This document shows, piece after piece, positions 1 through 9,467 of a stretch of 64,000 bases of DNA (positions are counted from its first letter, which is position 1; the number at the start of each line of letters is the position of its first letter). Under the pieces are notes generated by a model. It ran no database searches. It was not told the origin of the DNA and saw nothing but the letters and a program-made list of their open reading frames with translations. The stretch is from an uncultured Prochlorococcus sp. Lineage in GTDB: Bacteria; Cyanobacteriota; Cyanobacteriia; PCC-6307; Cyanobiaceae. A program made the position numbers and the translations under genes. The stretch spans positions 1-64,000 of the forward strand of contig CACAYX010000001.1 of assembly GCA_902536775.1 (NCBI GenBank), given 5' to 3'.

Positions 1-23
1 TTATCAGAATCAGTATTAGCCAT
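1..23 (-). CDS. 5' end of a CDS truncated by the window edge (MANTDSD...), possibly the displaced ftsY N-terminus
   Basis: ATG on the minus strand at 23-21, open to the window edge, directly downstream of nusB on the same strand. The ftsY identity is inferred from expected nusB-ftsY order only. Confidence 0.35.
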
Positions 24-89
24 TATTATCTTTAGTTCTTAATTAAAATTTCTAAATACTATTTCATTTATATCAAATAATTATGGCAA

Positions 90-710
90 TTAAATTGTTT
101 GTAATCTCCTTAAAACTCCATTTATAAATTTTCTTCCTTGCAAATCACTATATTTATTAGCTAAATTAACAGCCTCATCACAAGCAACAGCAACAGGTGT
201 ATTCAAAAAATTGATATCCACGTAAGCTAGACGCAGAATATCCCTATCAATTCTTGGTAATCTTTTTAATCTCCAGCCATCCATTACTTGATCTATATCA
301 TAATCAATACTTTTAAGATTATTTATTATATTACAAATCCTTTGATTTACATCCTCTCTAATATCTATTTGACCACTAGAAACAATTAATTTTGGAAAGT
401 CTAGAGTGACAGAAAGTGTATTCATTACGGTTTCAATCTTTGTAAGCGATTTTTTTAGCTCATCTCGAACATTTGAATACGAGGAATCAACACCCTCTTG
501 CAATTCACTATCTAATAATGTTTGTGAAGCATTTTCTAACTCTGACTCGCAATTATCTAATTCCTCTCTGCAATGGTTAATTAGAGAATCCAAAGCAGAT
601 TCAAAAATTTCTTCTATCTGAAATTTATTTAATTTAAAATCACCTTTATCTTTTATAAGGCCAAGAGAAATTAAAGATAATTCTCTAGAAAGGGATCTAT
701 TATGCATCAA
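90..710 (-). CDS. nusB: Transcription antitermination protein NusB
   Basis: 206 aa; C-terminal NusB motifs (LPRIDRDILRLAYVDI...VACDEAVNLANKYSD..GRKFINGVL). Confidence 0.93.
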   Translation of the reverse strand: MMHNRSLSRELSLISLGLIKDKGDFKLNKFQIEEIFESALDSLINHCREELDNCESELENASQTLLDSELQEGVDSSYSNVRDELKKSLTKIETVMNTLSVTLDFPKLIVSSGQIDIREDVNQRICNIINNLKSIDYDIDQVMDGWRLKRLPRIDRDILRLAYVDINFLNTPVAVACDEAVNLANKYSDLQGRKFINGVLRRLQTI

Positions 711-1445
711 TTAAGAAGAAGTATTAGTGGAAGCTCGTAATTGAGAAAACAATTTTGAAAATGTTGGATTTGTAGTGTTATTTTTCTCATCTGGATTAAC
801 TATCCCAGCCGAAATTATTGTTCTAAAAGCATCTTCAACAGAAATATCCAAATCCTTAACAGAAGACTCAGGAACGAGTGTATACCAGCCAGTAGTTGGG
901 TTTGGTGCTGTAGGGATAAAAACACTAAGTAACTTGTCTTCCAATTCTGGCTGTAGAGAAGGTCCTACATCTCCAGTTACAAAGCCTACACTATATAGTC
1001 CCTCACGAGGATATTCAACTAAAACAACTCGTCTAAATCTATTAGATTTATTGCTTAAGAAAGTTTCTAGCAACTGTTTAAGAGTTTTATAAACCGCTCC
1101 AGCTACAGGAATTTTTGATAAAGTACCCTCTCCAAATTCTAACAACCATCTTCCTACAAAATTTCTTGCCATTAAGCCTATAAGCAAAATAGCTAATAAA
1201 GGAACAGTTAAACCTAAGGTGAGATTAATTAAATCTTGTAATAAAGGATTTAAAGTAATAAAAGGATTTAATTGCTTTGGGACTGAAGTAACTAACGTTA
1301 AGACAAATTTACTAACTAATGATGAGAGCCAGATTGTTGTTGCTAAGGGTATTACAACTAAAAGCCCAGCAATAAGATCATTTTTGAGATCTTGTTGAAG
1401 CCTAGATCCTAGATTGGAATCTTGATTTTGATTAGATTCAACCAA
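711..1445 (-). CDS. DUF502 family membrane protein
   Basis: Two hydrophobic segments; typical DUF502 pattern (GLLVVIPLATTIWL, IPVAGAVYKTLKQLLETF, TAPNPTTGWYTLVPES). Confidence 0.88.
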   Translation of the reverse strand: MVESNQNQDSNLGSRLQQDLKNDLIAGLLVVIPLATTIWLSSLVSKFVLTLVTSVPKQLNPFITLNPLLQDLINLTLGLTVPLLAILLIGLMARNFVGRWLLEFGEGTLSKIPVAGAVYKTLKQLLETFLSNKSNRFRRVVLVEYPREGLYSVGFVTGDVGPSLQPELEDKLLSVFIPTAPNPTTGWYTLVPESSVKDLDISVEDAFRTIISAGIVNPDEKNNTTNPTFSKLFSQLRASTNTSS

Positions 1446-1574
1446 AATAACGTTTTAACTATATTAATTTTACTAATAATTTAACTGTTTTTACTAAGTT
1501 AGGATATATTTTTCTTATATTTATAAGTTTTTTTGCAAAAAGAACTTTAAAAAGAAATGCTATAAAAAAAAAAA

Positions 1575-2510
1575 ATGATTGATACGATTCAAGACAAAAA
1601 AGAAATAAGTAAAAAATTAAAAGAAAGAGCTATTTTTGAAGGTTTTACAGTTGCCGGAATAGCTTCAGTACCAGGAAGTTCGCGCGTAAAATTAAGAACC
1701 AATGCATTAGAAAGATGGTTATCAAATAACTATCATGCTGAAATGAAATGGATGGAAGCAGAAAAAAGAAAAAATATAGGCTCACTCTTAGAAGATGCAA
1801 AAAGTGTTTTAAGCGTTGGATTTACTTACATTAATTCACAAAACAGCAACAACAATTTCTTCAAGGTAGCTAAATTTAGTCAAGGTGAGGATTATCATAA
1901 AGTGATTCACAAAAAATTAAATAATATTGGTAAATGGATCGACATAGAAATTCCTGATTGCAAATGGAAAATATGTGTTGATACATCTCCCCTTCTCGAA
2001 AAAGCATGGGCAGAGGAAGCAGGGATTGGTTGGATAGGTAAAAATAGTAATTTAATCAGCAAAAAAAATGGTTCTTGGTTTACTTTGGGTTTTATGATTC
2101 TCACAAAAGATTTAATCCCAGATAAACCTCATGAGTCACTTTGTGGAAAATGTGATATTTGTATTGAAAATTGTCCCACAAAGGCAATCGTAGAACCATT
2201 TGTAATACAATCAGATCTTTGCATTGCATATCACACAATAGAAAGCAGAGATAAAACTATTCCAAAGAAAATAGAAAAAAATTTAGGTGGATGGGTTGCA
2301 GGATGTGATATTTGTCAAGATGTTTGTCCATGGAATAAATCAGTGCCACACAACAATAATCATGAAACTACACCGAAAGAATGGATTAAAAATCTTAATA
2401 TTGAGTCCCTCAATTGGGACGATAAAACGTGGCAAGAAAATCTTAAAGGAACAGGAAGAACAAAAGCAAGAATTAGAGAAACAGGAAGAGCAAAAGCAAG
2501 AATTGATTAA
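1575..2510 (+). CDS. queG: Epoxyqueuosine reductase QueG, apparently with an aberrant C-terminus
   Basis: QueG-like with two 4Fe-4S motifs (CGKCDICIENCPTKAI, CDICQDVCPWNK). The tail after ENLKGT (GRTKARIRETGRAKARID) is the ftsY repeat read in another frame. Confidence 0.85.
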   Translation: MIDTIQDKKEISKKLKERAIFEGFTVAGIASVPGSSRVKLRTNALERWLSNNYHAEMKWMEAEKRKNIGSLLEDAKSVLSVGFTYINSQNSNNNFFKVAKFSQGEDYHKVIHKKLNNIGKWIDIEIPDCKWKICVDTSPLLEKAWAEEAGIGWIGKNSNLISKKNGSWFTLGFMILTKDLIPDKPHESLCGKCDICIENCPTKAIVEPFVIQSDLCIAYHTIESRDKTIPKKIEKNLGGWVAGCDICQDVCPWNKSVPHNNNHETTPKEWIKNLNIESLNWDDKTWQENLKGTGRTKARIRETGRAKARID

Positions 2511-3582
2511 TATTCCTAGTAAAGAAAATATTGCTGGTCAGTCTAAAACTATTGCTGAACCTGAATTAGGAGAATTTGATGATAATTTTACTTGGTCTGC
2601 AATGGTACTAGCTGCTCAAGGAAAAAAAATAAATCAAATATCGATTGATGAAATTGATTGGTTAACTAAATTACGGAGAGGATTAGAAGAAACCCGAAAA
2701 GGATTTGTAACTGAATTATTGGATAAATTAGGAGATGATCCTCTTACTCCTGAATCTCTTGATGATTTAGAGACTTTATTAATAAGAGCTGATGTAGGGA
2801 TTGATTCAACCGATAAAGTTATAAGTTCTCTTAGAACAAAGTTAAACGAGGAAGTCGTGGGAGCAGAAGCAGGAATAAAATTCTTGAAGAAGGAATTAAA
2901 ATTAATTATCGATAAACCAATAAAAAATTCGGGCTCTGATCTTTTAGTTCCCCAAAAGGGTAAATTAAATGTTTGGTTATTAGTAGGAGTTAATGGTGTT
3001 GGTAAAACTACTACATTAGGAAAATTAGCATATTTGTCATCAAAAAGTAATTATAAAACTTTGATTGCTGCTGCTGATACTTTTAGAGCGGCTGCAGTAG
3101 AACAACTTAAAGTGTGGGGAGATAGAAGTAATGTTGATGTTATATCTAATCAATCAAAAAATGCTGATCCAGCTGCTGTAGTTTTTGATGCAATTAATTC
3201 TGCAAAAAAAAGAAATGTTGATTTGTTACTCGTTGATACAGCGGGTAGATTACAAACAAAAAATAATTTGATGGATGAATTAGCAAAAATAAAAAAAATT
3301 ATTGATAAAAAGGTGCCAGATGCAATTGTTGAATCATTATTAGTTCTAGATGCTAGTCAGGGACAAAATGGCTTAAAACAAGCAAAAAGCTTCGCTAAAT
3401 CAGCAGATTTAAGTGGAGCAATTATTACTAAATTAGATGGCACTTCTAGGGGAGGTGTCTCTTTAGCTGTATCTGAAGAAGTAAATTTGCCTATAAGATT
3501 TATTGGAGCTGGAGAAGGTATAAAAGATTTGAGACCTTTTAATAGTTATGAATTTGTAGAGGCTATGCTTGCAGATAAATAA
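2287..3582 (+). CDS. ftsY: Signal recognition particle receptor FtsY; NG domain intact, 5' end apparently replaced by queG sequence
   Basis: SRP GTPase motifs GVNGVGKTTTLGKLA, DTAGRLQ, TKLDGTSRGG. Genuine FtsY-like sequence begins only at about 2450; 2287-2450 is queG read out of frame. Confidence 0.85.
   Translation: MDGLQDVIFVKMFVHGINQCHTTIIMKLHRKNGLKILILSPSIGTIKRGKKILKEQEEQKQELEKQEEQKQELINIPSKENIAGQSKTIAEPELGEFDDNFTWSAMVLAAQGKKINQISIDEIDWLTKLRRGLEETRKGFVTELLDKLGDDPLTPESLDDLETLLIRADVGIDSTDKVISSLRTKLNEEVVGAEAGIKFLKKELKLIIDKPIKNSGSDLLVPQKGKLNVWLLVGVNGVGKTTTLGKLAYLSSKSNYKTLIAAADTFRAAAVEQLKVWGDRSNVDVISNQSKNADPAAVVFDAINSAKKRNVDLLLVDTAGRLQTKNNLMDELAKIKKIIDKKVPDAIVESLLVLDASQGQNGLKQAKSFAKSADLSGAIITKLDGTSRGGVSLAVSEEVNLPIRFIGAGEGIKDLRPFNSYEFVEAMLADK
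2452..2511 (+). repeat. Two tandem copies of a 30-bp unit (QEEQKQELEK / QEEQKQELIN in the ftsY frame)
   Basis: caggaagaacaaaagcaagaattagagaaa followed by caggaagagcaaaagcaagaattgattaat. Confidence 0.9.
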
Positions 3583-3649
3583 ATATTTAATTAATTTTTT
3601 TTAAAAACTTAAATTTAATGTTAAAACATATTTATTTAATAGATTTGTT

Positions 3650-4993
3650 TTGACAAATAATCAAAAAGAAAAAATATTTTCGAATAAATTTATTCAAAAT
3701 TTTTTAGAAAATGATTCTAAAGTAACTCTAAAAAATAAATATAAATTTGCTGAAATTGCATCTTCCTTAGCATATTATTTAAAATCATTTTCCAATGTAA
3801 ATAAATTACTGGATTATGTATGCTTAATTTTTAAACATATTTTTTCTGAGAATATAATTTTTATTATTCCTTTAAATTACGAGGGGGAGATATGGAATGA
3901 AAATATAAAAATTTCTGCTAATTATAAATATTTAACAATTAAAGAGGAGATTAATTCTTTTTTGGATCAATTTCATTTTTCAAAAAATTTCAAAATAAAA
4001 GAAATTCTAACTTTTGAAAATGCTTTAAAAAATAAATTTAGAAAATATAAAATTGAAACAAAAAAAATAATATCTAGAGGCAAATGTAGAGGATTTATTT
4101 ATATTTTTAGTGAAGATATTTCTAGACGGTCGATTACTGAAGATAGTAATTTTAACTTTATTGAAAATTGTCTAGCTGTTGGATTAGAAAATCACTACTT
4201 AATAAAAACAAAGAAAAAGCATGAAAATGTAGATAGAGAAATTTCCACTGGTGCTGAAATTCAATCTCAATTACTCCCTGATTATTGTCCAATTATCCAT
4301 GGTATAGACATGGCTGCGCACTGTAGACCAGCTCTTCAACTGGGTGGCGATTACTATGACTTTATGTGCTTAAAGACGAATATCTCTGAAAAAAGGAAAG
4401 AAAAATCAAGATGGGCCTTTGTAATAGGTGATGTGATGGGTAAAGGTATTCCAGCCGGTCTTTTAATGACTATGTTAAGAGGAATGCTGCGTGCAGAGGT
4501 TCTTACAGGTCTGCCTCCAGATAGAATTTTGCATGATTTGAATCAACTAGCAATAAATGATTTAGATCAATCGCATAGATTTGTGACGTTATTTTACTCA
4601 GATTATGATCCTAGAACTAGAAAACTGAGATTCGCTAATGCTGCGCACAATCCTCCTCTGCTTTGGAAAAGTTTAGATCAGAAAGTTATTAAATTAGATG
4701 CAAAAGGATTCGTACTTGGACTACAAAAAGATGCTGAATATCATTGTGGTGAAATCAAGCTTAATCAAAATGATGTAGTTCTTTATTATACTGATGGAGT
4801 AATTGATACTTCTAACTCTTCAGGACAAAGATTTGATGAGGAAAGATTAATTAAAACCCTTACAAAATTATGCAAGCAATCTTATACATCTCAAGAAATT
4901 TTAAATAAAATATTTAAAAAGTTAGATGACTTTACAGGGCAAAATAGGCATCTTGAAGATGATGCTTCGATGGTTATTTTTCAATTGAAATAG
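3650..4993 (+). CDS. PP2C/SpoIIE (RsbU-like) serine phosphatase with a sensor-like N-terminus
   Basis: EIQSQLLPD, GGDYYDF, GDVMGKGIPAGLLM, FVTLFY, LYYTDGVIDT, DDASMVIF motifs; non-ATG start. Confidence 0.88.
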   Translation: MTNNQKEKIFSNKFIQNFLENDSKVTLKNKYKFAEIASSLAYYLKSFSNVNKLLDYVCLIFKHIFSENIIFIIPLNYEGEIWNENIKISANYKYLTIKEEINSFLDQFHFSKNFKIKEILTFENALKNKFRKYKIETKKIISRGKCRGFIYIFSEDISRRSITEDSNFNFIENCLAVGLENHYLIKTKKKHENVDREISTGAEIQSQLLPDYCPIIHGIDMAAHCRPALQLGGDYYDFMCLKTNISEKRKEKSRWAFVIGDVMGKGIPAGLLMTMLRGMLRAEVLTGLPPDRILHDLNQLAINDLDQSHRFVTLFYSDYDPRTRKLRFANAAHNPPLLWKSLDQKVIKLDAKGFVLGLQKDAEYHCGEIKLNQNDVVLYYTDGVIDTSNSSGQRFDEERLIKTLTKLCKQSYTSQEILNKIFKKLDDFTGQNRHLEDDASMVIFQLK

Positions 4994-5056
4994 ATATTTT
5001 TTTGTCACTCATATAAAAAAATGCTTTATTAGAGATACTTAAAGTTACTAATTGAT

Positions 5057-6436
5057 ATGGCAAAAGTTTGGAGTAAAAGATTTGATAATACACTTGACCC
5101 TTTTATTGAAAAGTTTAATGCCTCAATTGGTTTTGATAGAAAGCTTATTTTAGAAGATTTAGATTGCTCGATTGCTCATGCAAAAATGCTTGGCAAAACA
5201 AAAGTTTTATCCTCTTCTGAAGTTTCGCAAATTATTAATGGTTTGCAGTTAATAAAAGTTGAGTATTTGAAGGGTAAATTTTCTCCTAGTCCACCTTCTG
5301 AAGATATTCACTACTGCATAGAAGAAAAGCTGATAAGTTTAATTGGTGAAACTGGAAAAAAATTACACACAGGTAGAAGTAGAAATGATCAAGTTGGTAC
5401 AGATATAAGATTGTGGCTAAGAAAAGAGATTGACAATATTGAAATTTTAATAACCGATTTACAAAAATCTTTCTTAAATCTTGCGAAATCTAATATTCAT
5501 ACCTTAATTCCTGGTTATACCCACATGCAAAGAGCTCAACCTTTATCTTTGGCTCATCATTTATTGGCTTACATAGAAATGCTCCAAAGAGACCGTGAAA
5601 GGTATAAAGAAGTACGCTCACGAGTTAATATTTCTCCGTTAGGAGCTGCAGCATTAGCTGGAACAAAAATAAAAATAGATAGACACTTTACGGCTGCAGA
5701 ATTGGGTTTTAAAAAGATTTATAAAAACAGTATTGATGCAGTAAGTGATAGAGATTTTTGTATAGAGTTTGTTTCAGCATCTTCTATATTAATGTCTCAT
5801 TTAAGTAAAATTTCAGAGGAAATAATTTTATGGGTAACTGATGAATTTTCTTTTGCAAAATTAACGGATAAATGTGCCACAGGAAGCAGCTTAATGCCCC
5901 AGAAAAAAAATCCCGACGTTCCAGAATTGATAAGAGGCAAGACAGGAAGAGTGTATGGACATCTCCAGGCGTTGTTAACGATGGTCAAAGGGGTGCCACT
6001 TTCTTACAATAAGGACTTTCAAGAGGATAAAGAGCCAATATTTGATACTGCAGAAACAATATCTTCTTGTATTAAAGCAATGACAATTTTAATTAATGAG
6101 GGCATTGAATTCAATATCAAAAATCTATCTGATTCTGTAGAAAACGATTTTTCTAATGCTACTGATTTGGCTGATTACTTAGTTGATAAAGATGTTCCTT
6201 TTAGGACCGCCTATCAAGTTGTTGGTCAAATGGTTAAATATTGCTTAAAGAGAAAAATGTTATTTAAAAATCTCAAAATTGAAGAATTTAAAAAATTTCA
6301 TCCCGAATTTGAGGAGGATGTTTTTGTGGATCTGAAACCTGTTAATGTCGTTAAATCAAGAAATAGCGAAGGTGGTACAGGTTTTGTTCAGGTAGAAAAA
6401 GAGGTAAATAATTGGCAAAAAAGATTGTTACTTTGA
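5057..6436 (+). CDS. argH: Argininosuccinate lyase
   Basis: [12 protein letters not shown] signature; [11 protein letters not shown]. Confidence 0.97.
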   Translation: MAKVWSKRFDNTLDPFIEKFNASIGFDRKLILEDLDCSIAHAKMLGKTKVLSSSEVSQIINGLQLIKVEYLKGKFSPSPPSEDIHYCIEEKLISLIGETGKKLHTGRSRNDQVGTDIRLWLRKEIDNIEILITDLQKSFLNLAKSNIHTLIPGYTHMQRAQPLSLAHHLLAYIEMLQRDRERYKEVRSRVNISPLGAAALAGTKIKIDRHFTAAELGFKKIYKNSIDAVSDRDFCIEFVSASSILMSHLSKISEEIILWVTDEFSFAKLTDKCATGSSLMPQKKNPDVPELIRGKTGRVYGHLQALLTMVKGVPLSYNKDFQEDKEPIFDTAETISSCIKAMTILINEGIEFNIKNLSDSVENDFSNATDLADYLVDKDVPFRTAYQVVGQMVKYCLKRKMLFKNLKIEEFKKFHPEFEEDVFVDLKPVNVVKSRNSEGGTGFVQVEKEVNNWQKRLLL

Positions 6437-6500
6437 ATCTCAGTTATTTTTCTACAACAAGGGTATGCTTTGAAGTAGAATAGTAAAGCAATGTTATAAG

Positions 6501-6521
6501 ACTACTCATTGTAGTTTTTTT
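6501..6521 (+). terminator. Hairpin plus U-run between argH and the RRM gene (terminator or leader attenuator)
   Basis: ACTAC-TCATT-GTAGT followed by TTTTTT, 28 bp before the RRM ORF. Confidence 0.5.
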
Positions 6522-6548
6522 ATAAGGTAAATTTTTGTTGAGTCTAAA

Positions 6549-7127
6549 GTGAGTATTTTTGTTGGCAATTTGCCGTTCCGCGCAGAGCGTGAAGATGTTA
6601 TACAGTTGTTTGCACCTTTTGGTGAGGTTTTAAATTGTTCTCTCCCTTTGGAGAGAGATACTGGAAGGAAAAGAGGATTCGCATTTATTGAAATGGCAGA
6701 TGAAGCGATTGAGTCAACAGCTATTGATGGTTTGCAAGGCACAGAACTTATGGGTAGACCATTAAGAATTAATAAAGCTGAGCCTAGAGGTTCTGGTGGA
6801 TCTCGTAGAGGAGGAAGAGGTGGCTACGGCGGCGGCAATGGTGGCTACGGTGGCGGCAATGGTGGCTACGGTGGCAACAATGGTGGCTACGGCGGCAACA
6901 ATGGTGGCTACGGTGGCAACAATGGTGGCTACGGTGGCAACAATGGTGGCTACGGCGGTGGAAATAACAGATCTAACAGCTTTAACGCTAATAAATCTTC
7001 TGGAGCAAAAGGTTGGGAAGACAGAAGTTATGGAAATTCTTCTGATAACTCTGAATTTGAAAACGGTAGAAGTAGAAGAAAAAGGGGAGTTTCCAACGAG
7101 AGCAATTCTTCAAACGGGATAAATTAG
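6549..7127 (+). CDS. Glycine-rich RRM RNA-binding protein
   Basis: RNP2 IFVGNLP and RNP1 KRGFAFIEM, then a GGYGG(N/G)N repeat tail. Confidence 0.95.
   Translation: MSIFVGNLPFRAEREDVIQLFAPFGEVLNCSLPLERDTGRKRGFAFIEMADEAIESTAIDGLQGTELMGRPLRINKAEPRGSGGSRRGGRGGYGGGNGGYGGGNGGYGGNNGGYGGNNGGYGGNNGGYGGNNGGYGGGNNRSNSFNANKSSGAKGWEDRSYGNSSDNSEFENGRSRRKRGVSNESNSSNGIN
6819..6965 (+). repeat. Seven tandem 21-bp units encoding GGYGGGN/GGYGGNN
   Basis: Counted directly as seven consecutive copies of ggtggctacgg(c/t)gg(c/t)... within the RRM gene. Confidence 0.95.
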
Positions 7128-8158
7128 TAACCTATTTCTTCAAGCGTTTTTGTTAATTTAAAAAGATATTCAATACTTAATTCTTTTTTTATAGATTTAT
7201 TAGAAATTTGATTTCTCCAAATTTTAGCTTTTGGTATACCTTCAACTAAATTTATAAGATGTTTACAAATATCCCAAGATTTTCCTCCATTACTTAGATG
7301 CGCTTCTATGTATGGAATTAAGGAGAATATAATATTTGAAGCAGATTTGGGTTTTTTATTAATTCCGTAAATCTTTTGATCAATTTCAGACCATCTCAAG
7401 GGATGTTTATAAATTGACCGTCCAATCATGACCCCATCAAAATCATTCAAGGCTATTAATGATTCATTGATATTTGTTAAACCTCCATTGATTTCTATTA
7501 ATAATTCTGGATTTGATTTTTTCAACTTTTTTACTAAATCGTATTTTAGTGGAGGTATGGTCCTATTTTGTTTTGGATTTAGACCGTTTAATATGGCTTT
7601 CCTCGCGTGAACTGTAAATCTGTCTGCGCCAGCATTTGCAATAATTCTTACAAAATTATTCAAGTTAACGAAACTATCATCATTGTCTACACCAATTCTG
7701 TGTTTTATCGTAACTGGTAAGTTGCAATTATTTTTTAAGGATTCTATGCATTTTGCTACTTTTTTAGGGTCTTTCATAAGTGAAGCGCCAAAATTTCCAG
7801 AACAGACTCTTGGACTCGGACAACCAACATTAAAGTTTATTTCGTCATAACCCCAATCCTGTGCCATTTGGGCTGCCTCTTTTAGGATCTTAGGATTGTC
7901 CCCACCAAACTGAATCGATATCGGGTGTTCTTCATCATTAAAGTCTAAAAAATTTTCTTTTTTATTCGTATAAACTAAACTCTGGGCCACAATCATTTCC
8001 GTATATAATAGAGCTTCGGAACTTATTTTTCTCATTATCATTCTGAAGTGCTTATCAGTACAATCCATCATTGGAGCAATACTTAATTTATGAATATTTT
8101 TAATAGAATTAGGCTGAATGAAATGCATTACTTTTTTTGATTTAAATATATGAATCAA
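7124..8158 (-). CDS. dusA: tRNA-dihydrouridine synthase
   Basis: APMMDCTDKHFRM, NFNVGCPSPRVCSGNFGASLM, RIGVD, VHAR, NGG motifs. Subfamily is less certain. Confidence 0.88.
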   Translation of the reverse strand: MIHIFKSKKVMHFIQPNSIKNIHKLSIAPMMDCTDKHFRMIMRKISSEALLYTEMIVAQSLVYTNKKENFLDFNDEEHPISIQFGGDNPKILKEAAQMAQDWGYDEINFNVGCPSPRVCSGNFGASLMKDPKKVAKCIESLKNNCNLPVTIKHRIGVDNDDSFVNLNNFVRIIANAGADRFTVHARKAILNGLNPKQNRTIPPLKYDLVKKLKKSNPELLIEINGGLTNINESLIALNDFDGVMIGRSIYKHPLRWSEIDQKIYGINKKPKSASNIIFSLIPYIEAHLSNGGKSWDICKHLINLVEGIPKAKIWRNQISNKSIKKELSIEYLFKLTKTLEEIGY

Positions 8159-8644
8159 TTTCTATCTAGAAGAACTTTTATTCTAATTCCTACTATGTCA
8201 TTCTTAAAAATAATCTTTAAGCCCATGCAAGTATTAGCATCTTCTCTTGCTTCTAAAGAAGAGTGGAATTTTTCAAAAGATGAATGGAAGGCTAGGCTTA
8301 GCCCTGAATCTTATTATATTTTGAGGGAGGAAGGGACTGAAAGAGCCTTCAGCAGTCAATTAAATAATGAGAAAAGAAAAGGGATTTTTCACTGTGCAGG
8401 ATGCGATTTGCCACTTTTTTCTTCAGATAAAAAATATGATAGTGGTACAGGATGGCCAAGTTTTTGGGATTCAATAGAAGGATCAGTAGATACAAAAGTT
8501 GATTTCAAGTTAATTGTCCCAAGAACCGAATATCATTGCTCTCGATGCGGAGGTCATCAAGGACATGTCTTCAATGATGGGCCACTTCCTACTGGTAAAA
8601 GATACTGTAACAATGGATTAGCATTAAATTTTGTTCCTGATTAA
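8150..8644 (+). CDS. msrB: Peptide-methionine (R)-S-oxide reductase MsrB
   Basis: GTGWPSFW, CxxC zinc motifs, [11 protein letters not shown]. Confidence 0.95.
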   Translation: MNQFLSRRTFILIPTMSFLKIIFKPMQVLASSLASKEEWNFSKDEWKARLSPESYYILREEGTERAFSSQLNNEKRKGIFHCAGCDLPLFSSDKKYDSGTGWPSFWDSIEGSVDTKVDFKLIVPRTEYHCSRCGGHQGHVFNDGPLPTGKRYCNNGLALNFVPD

Positions 8645-8718
8645 ATATTTGTGCGGCCTTCCGCAACTTGTATTGTGCAGCACTTTATTGGAAAATAGTT
8701 GTATTAAATTTTAGAAAA

Positions 8719-9438
8719 ATGATTGAAAATCATTCAGATAATATTGATAATAAAGAAAATGATGTTTCTAAGCAGGATAATGCTCCTGAAGATATATCAT
8801 CTACGCAAAATTCAAACATCGAAAACGATGAATTATCTTCTCAAAAAATAGACGAAATAAATACTGAAGAATTAAAAAATACTATCTCAAATAATGATGC
8901 AAGATTAGAACAATTAGAAAAAGAGCATGAAACATTAAAAAATCAATATGTAAGGATTTCGGCAGATTTTGATAATTTTAGAAAAAGGCAGTCTAGGGAT
9001 CAGGATGATTTAAAAATTCAACTCGTTTCAAAGACTTTAACTGCAATACTTCCTATTGTTGATAATTTTGAGAGAGCAAGACAACAACTTAAACCAGAAA
9101 GTGAAGAAGCTCAAGCTCTTCATAGAAGTTATCAAGGATTGTATAAACAATTGGTAGAAGTTTTAAAACAACAGGGAGTGTCACCCATGAGAGTTGTTGG
9201 TCAACAATTTGATCCAAACTTGCATGAAGCTGTTTTAAGGGAGCCTAGTGAAGAGTTTGAAGAGGATTTTATTATTGAAGAATTGCAGCGAGGATATCAT
9301 CTAGAAGGTAAGGTGTTGAGACATGCATTGGTTAAGGTTTCTATGGGACCTGGTAAACAAAATTCACAACAGGAAGTAGAAAAGGATACAGTTGAAGTGG
9401 ATATTGATTCAGAGGAAACTACTTCTGAAGATGTATAA
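8719..9438 (+). CDS. grpE: Nucleotide exchange factor GrpE
   Basis: [16 protein letters not shown]...[10 protein letters not shown]...[12 protein letters not shown] start at 8719 preferred over the TTG at 8668. Confidence 0.93.
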   Translation: MIENHSDNIDNKENDVSKQDNAPEDISSTQNSNIENDELSSQKIDEINTEELKNTISNNDARLEQLEKEHETLKNQYVRISADFDNFRKRQSRDQDDLKIQLVSKTLTAILPIVDNFERARQQLKPESEEAQALHRSYQGLYKQLVEVLKQQGVSPMRVVGQQFDPNLHEAVLREPSEEFEEDFIIEELQRGYHLEGKVLRHALVKVSMGPGKQNSQQEVEKDTVEVDIDSEETTSEDV

Positions 9439-9467
9439 ATTCCAAATTCTTTTTTAAGCATTATCTA

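Noticed and set aside
406-621. Plus-strand ORF antisense to nusB
   Set aside because: Low-complexity antisense translation over a well-supported gene.
775-1092. Plus-strand ORF antisense to the DUF502 gene
   Set aside because: No recognisable family; overlaps a supported CDS.
6819-6965. Regular repeats as a possible CRISPR array
   Set aside because: Units are contiguous with no spacers and lie in frame inside a coding gene.
6796-7122. 108-aa ORF in an alternate frame over the RRM glycine repeats (MVATVATMVATAATM...)
   Set aside because: Byproduct of the 21-bp repeats read out of frame; the RRM frame carries recognisable RNP motifs.
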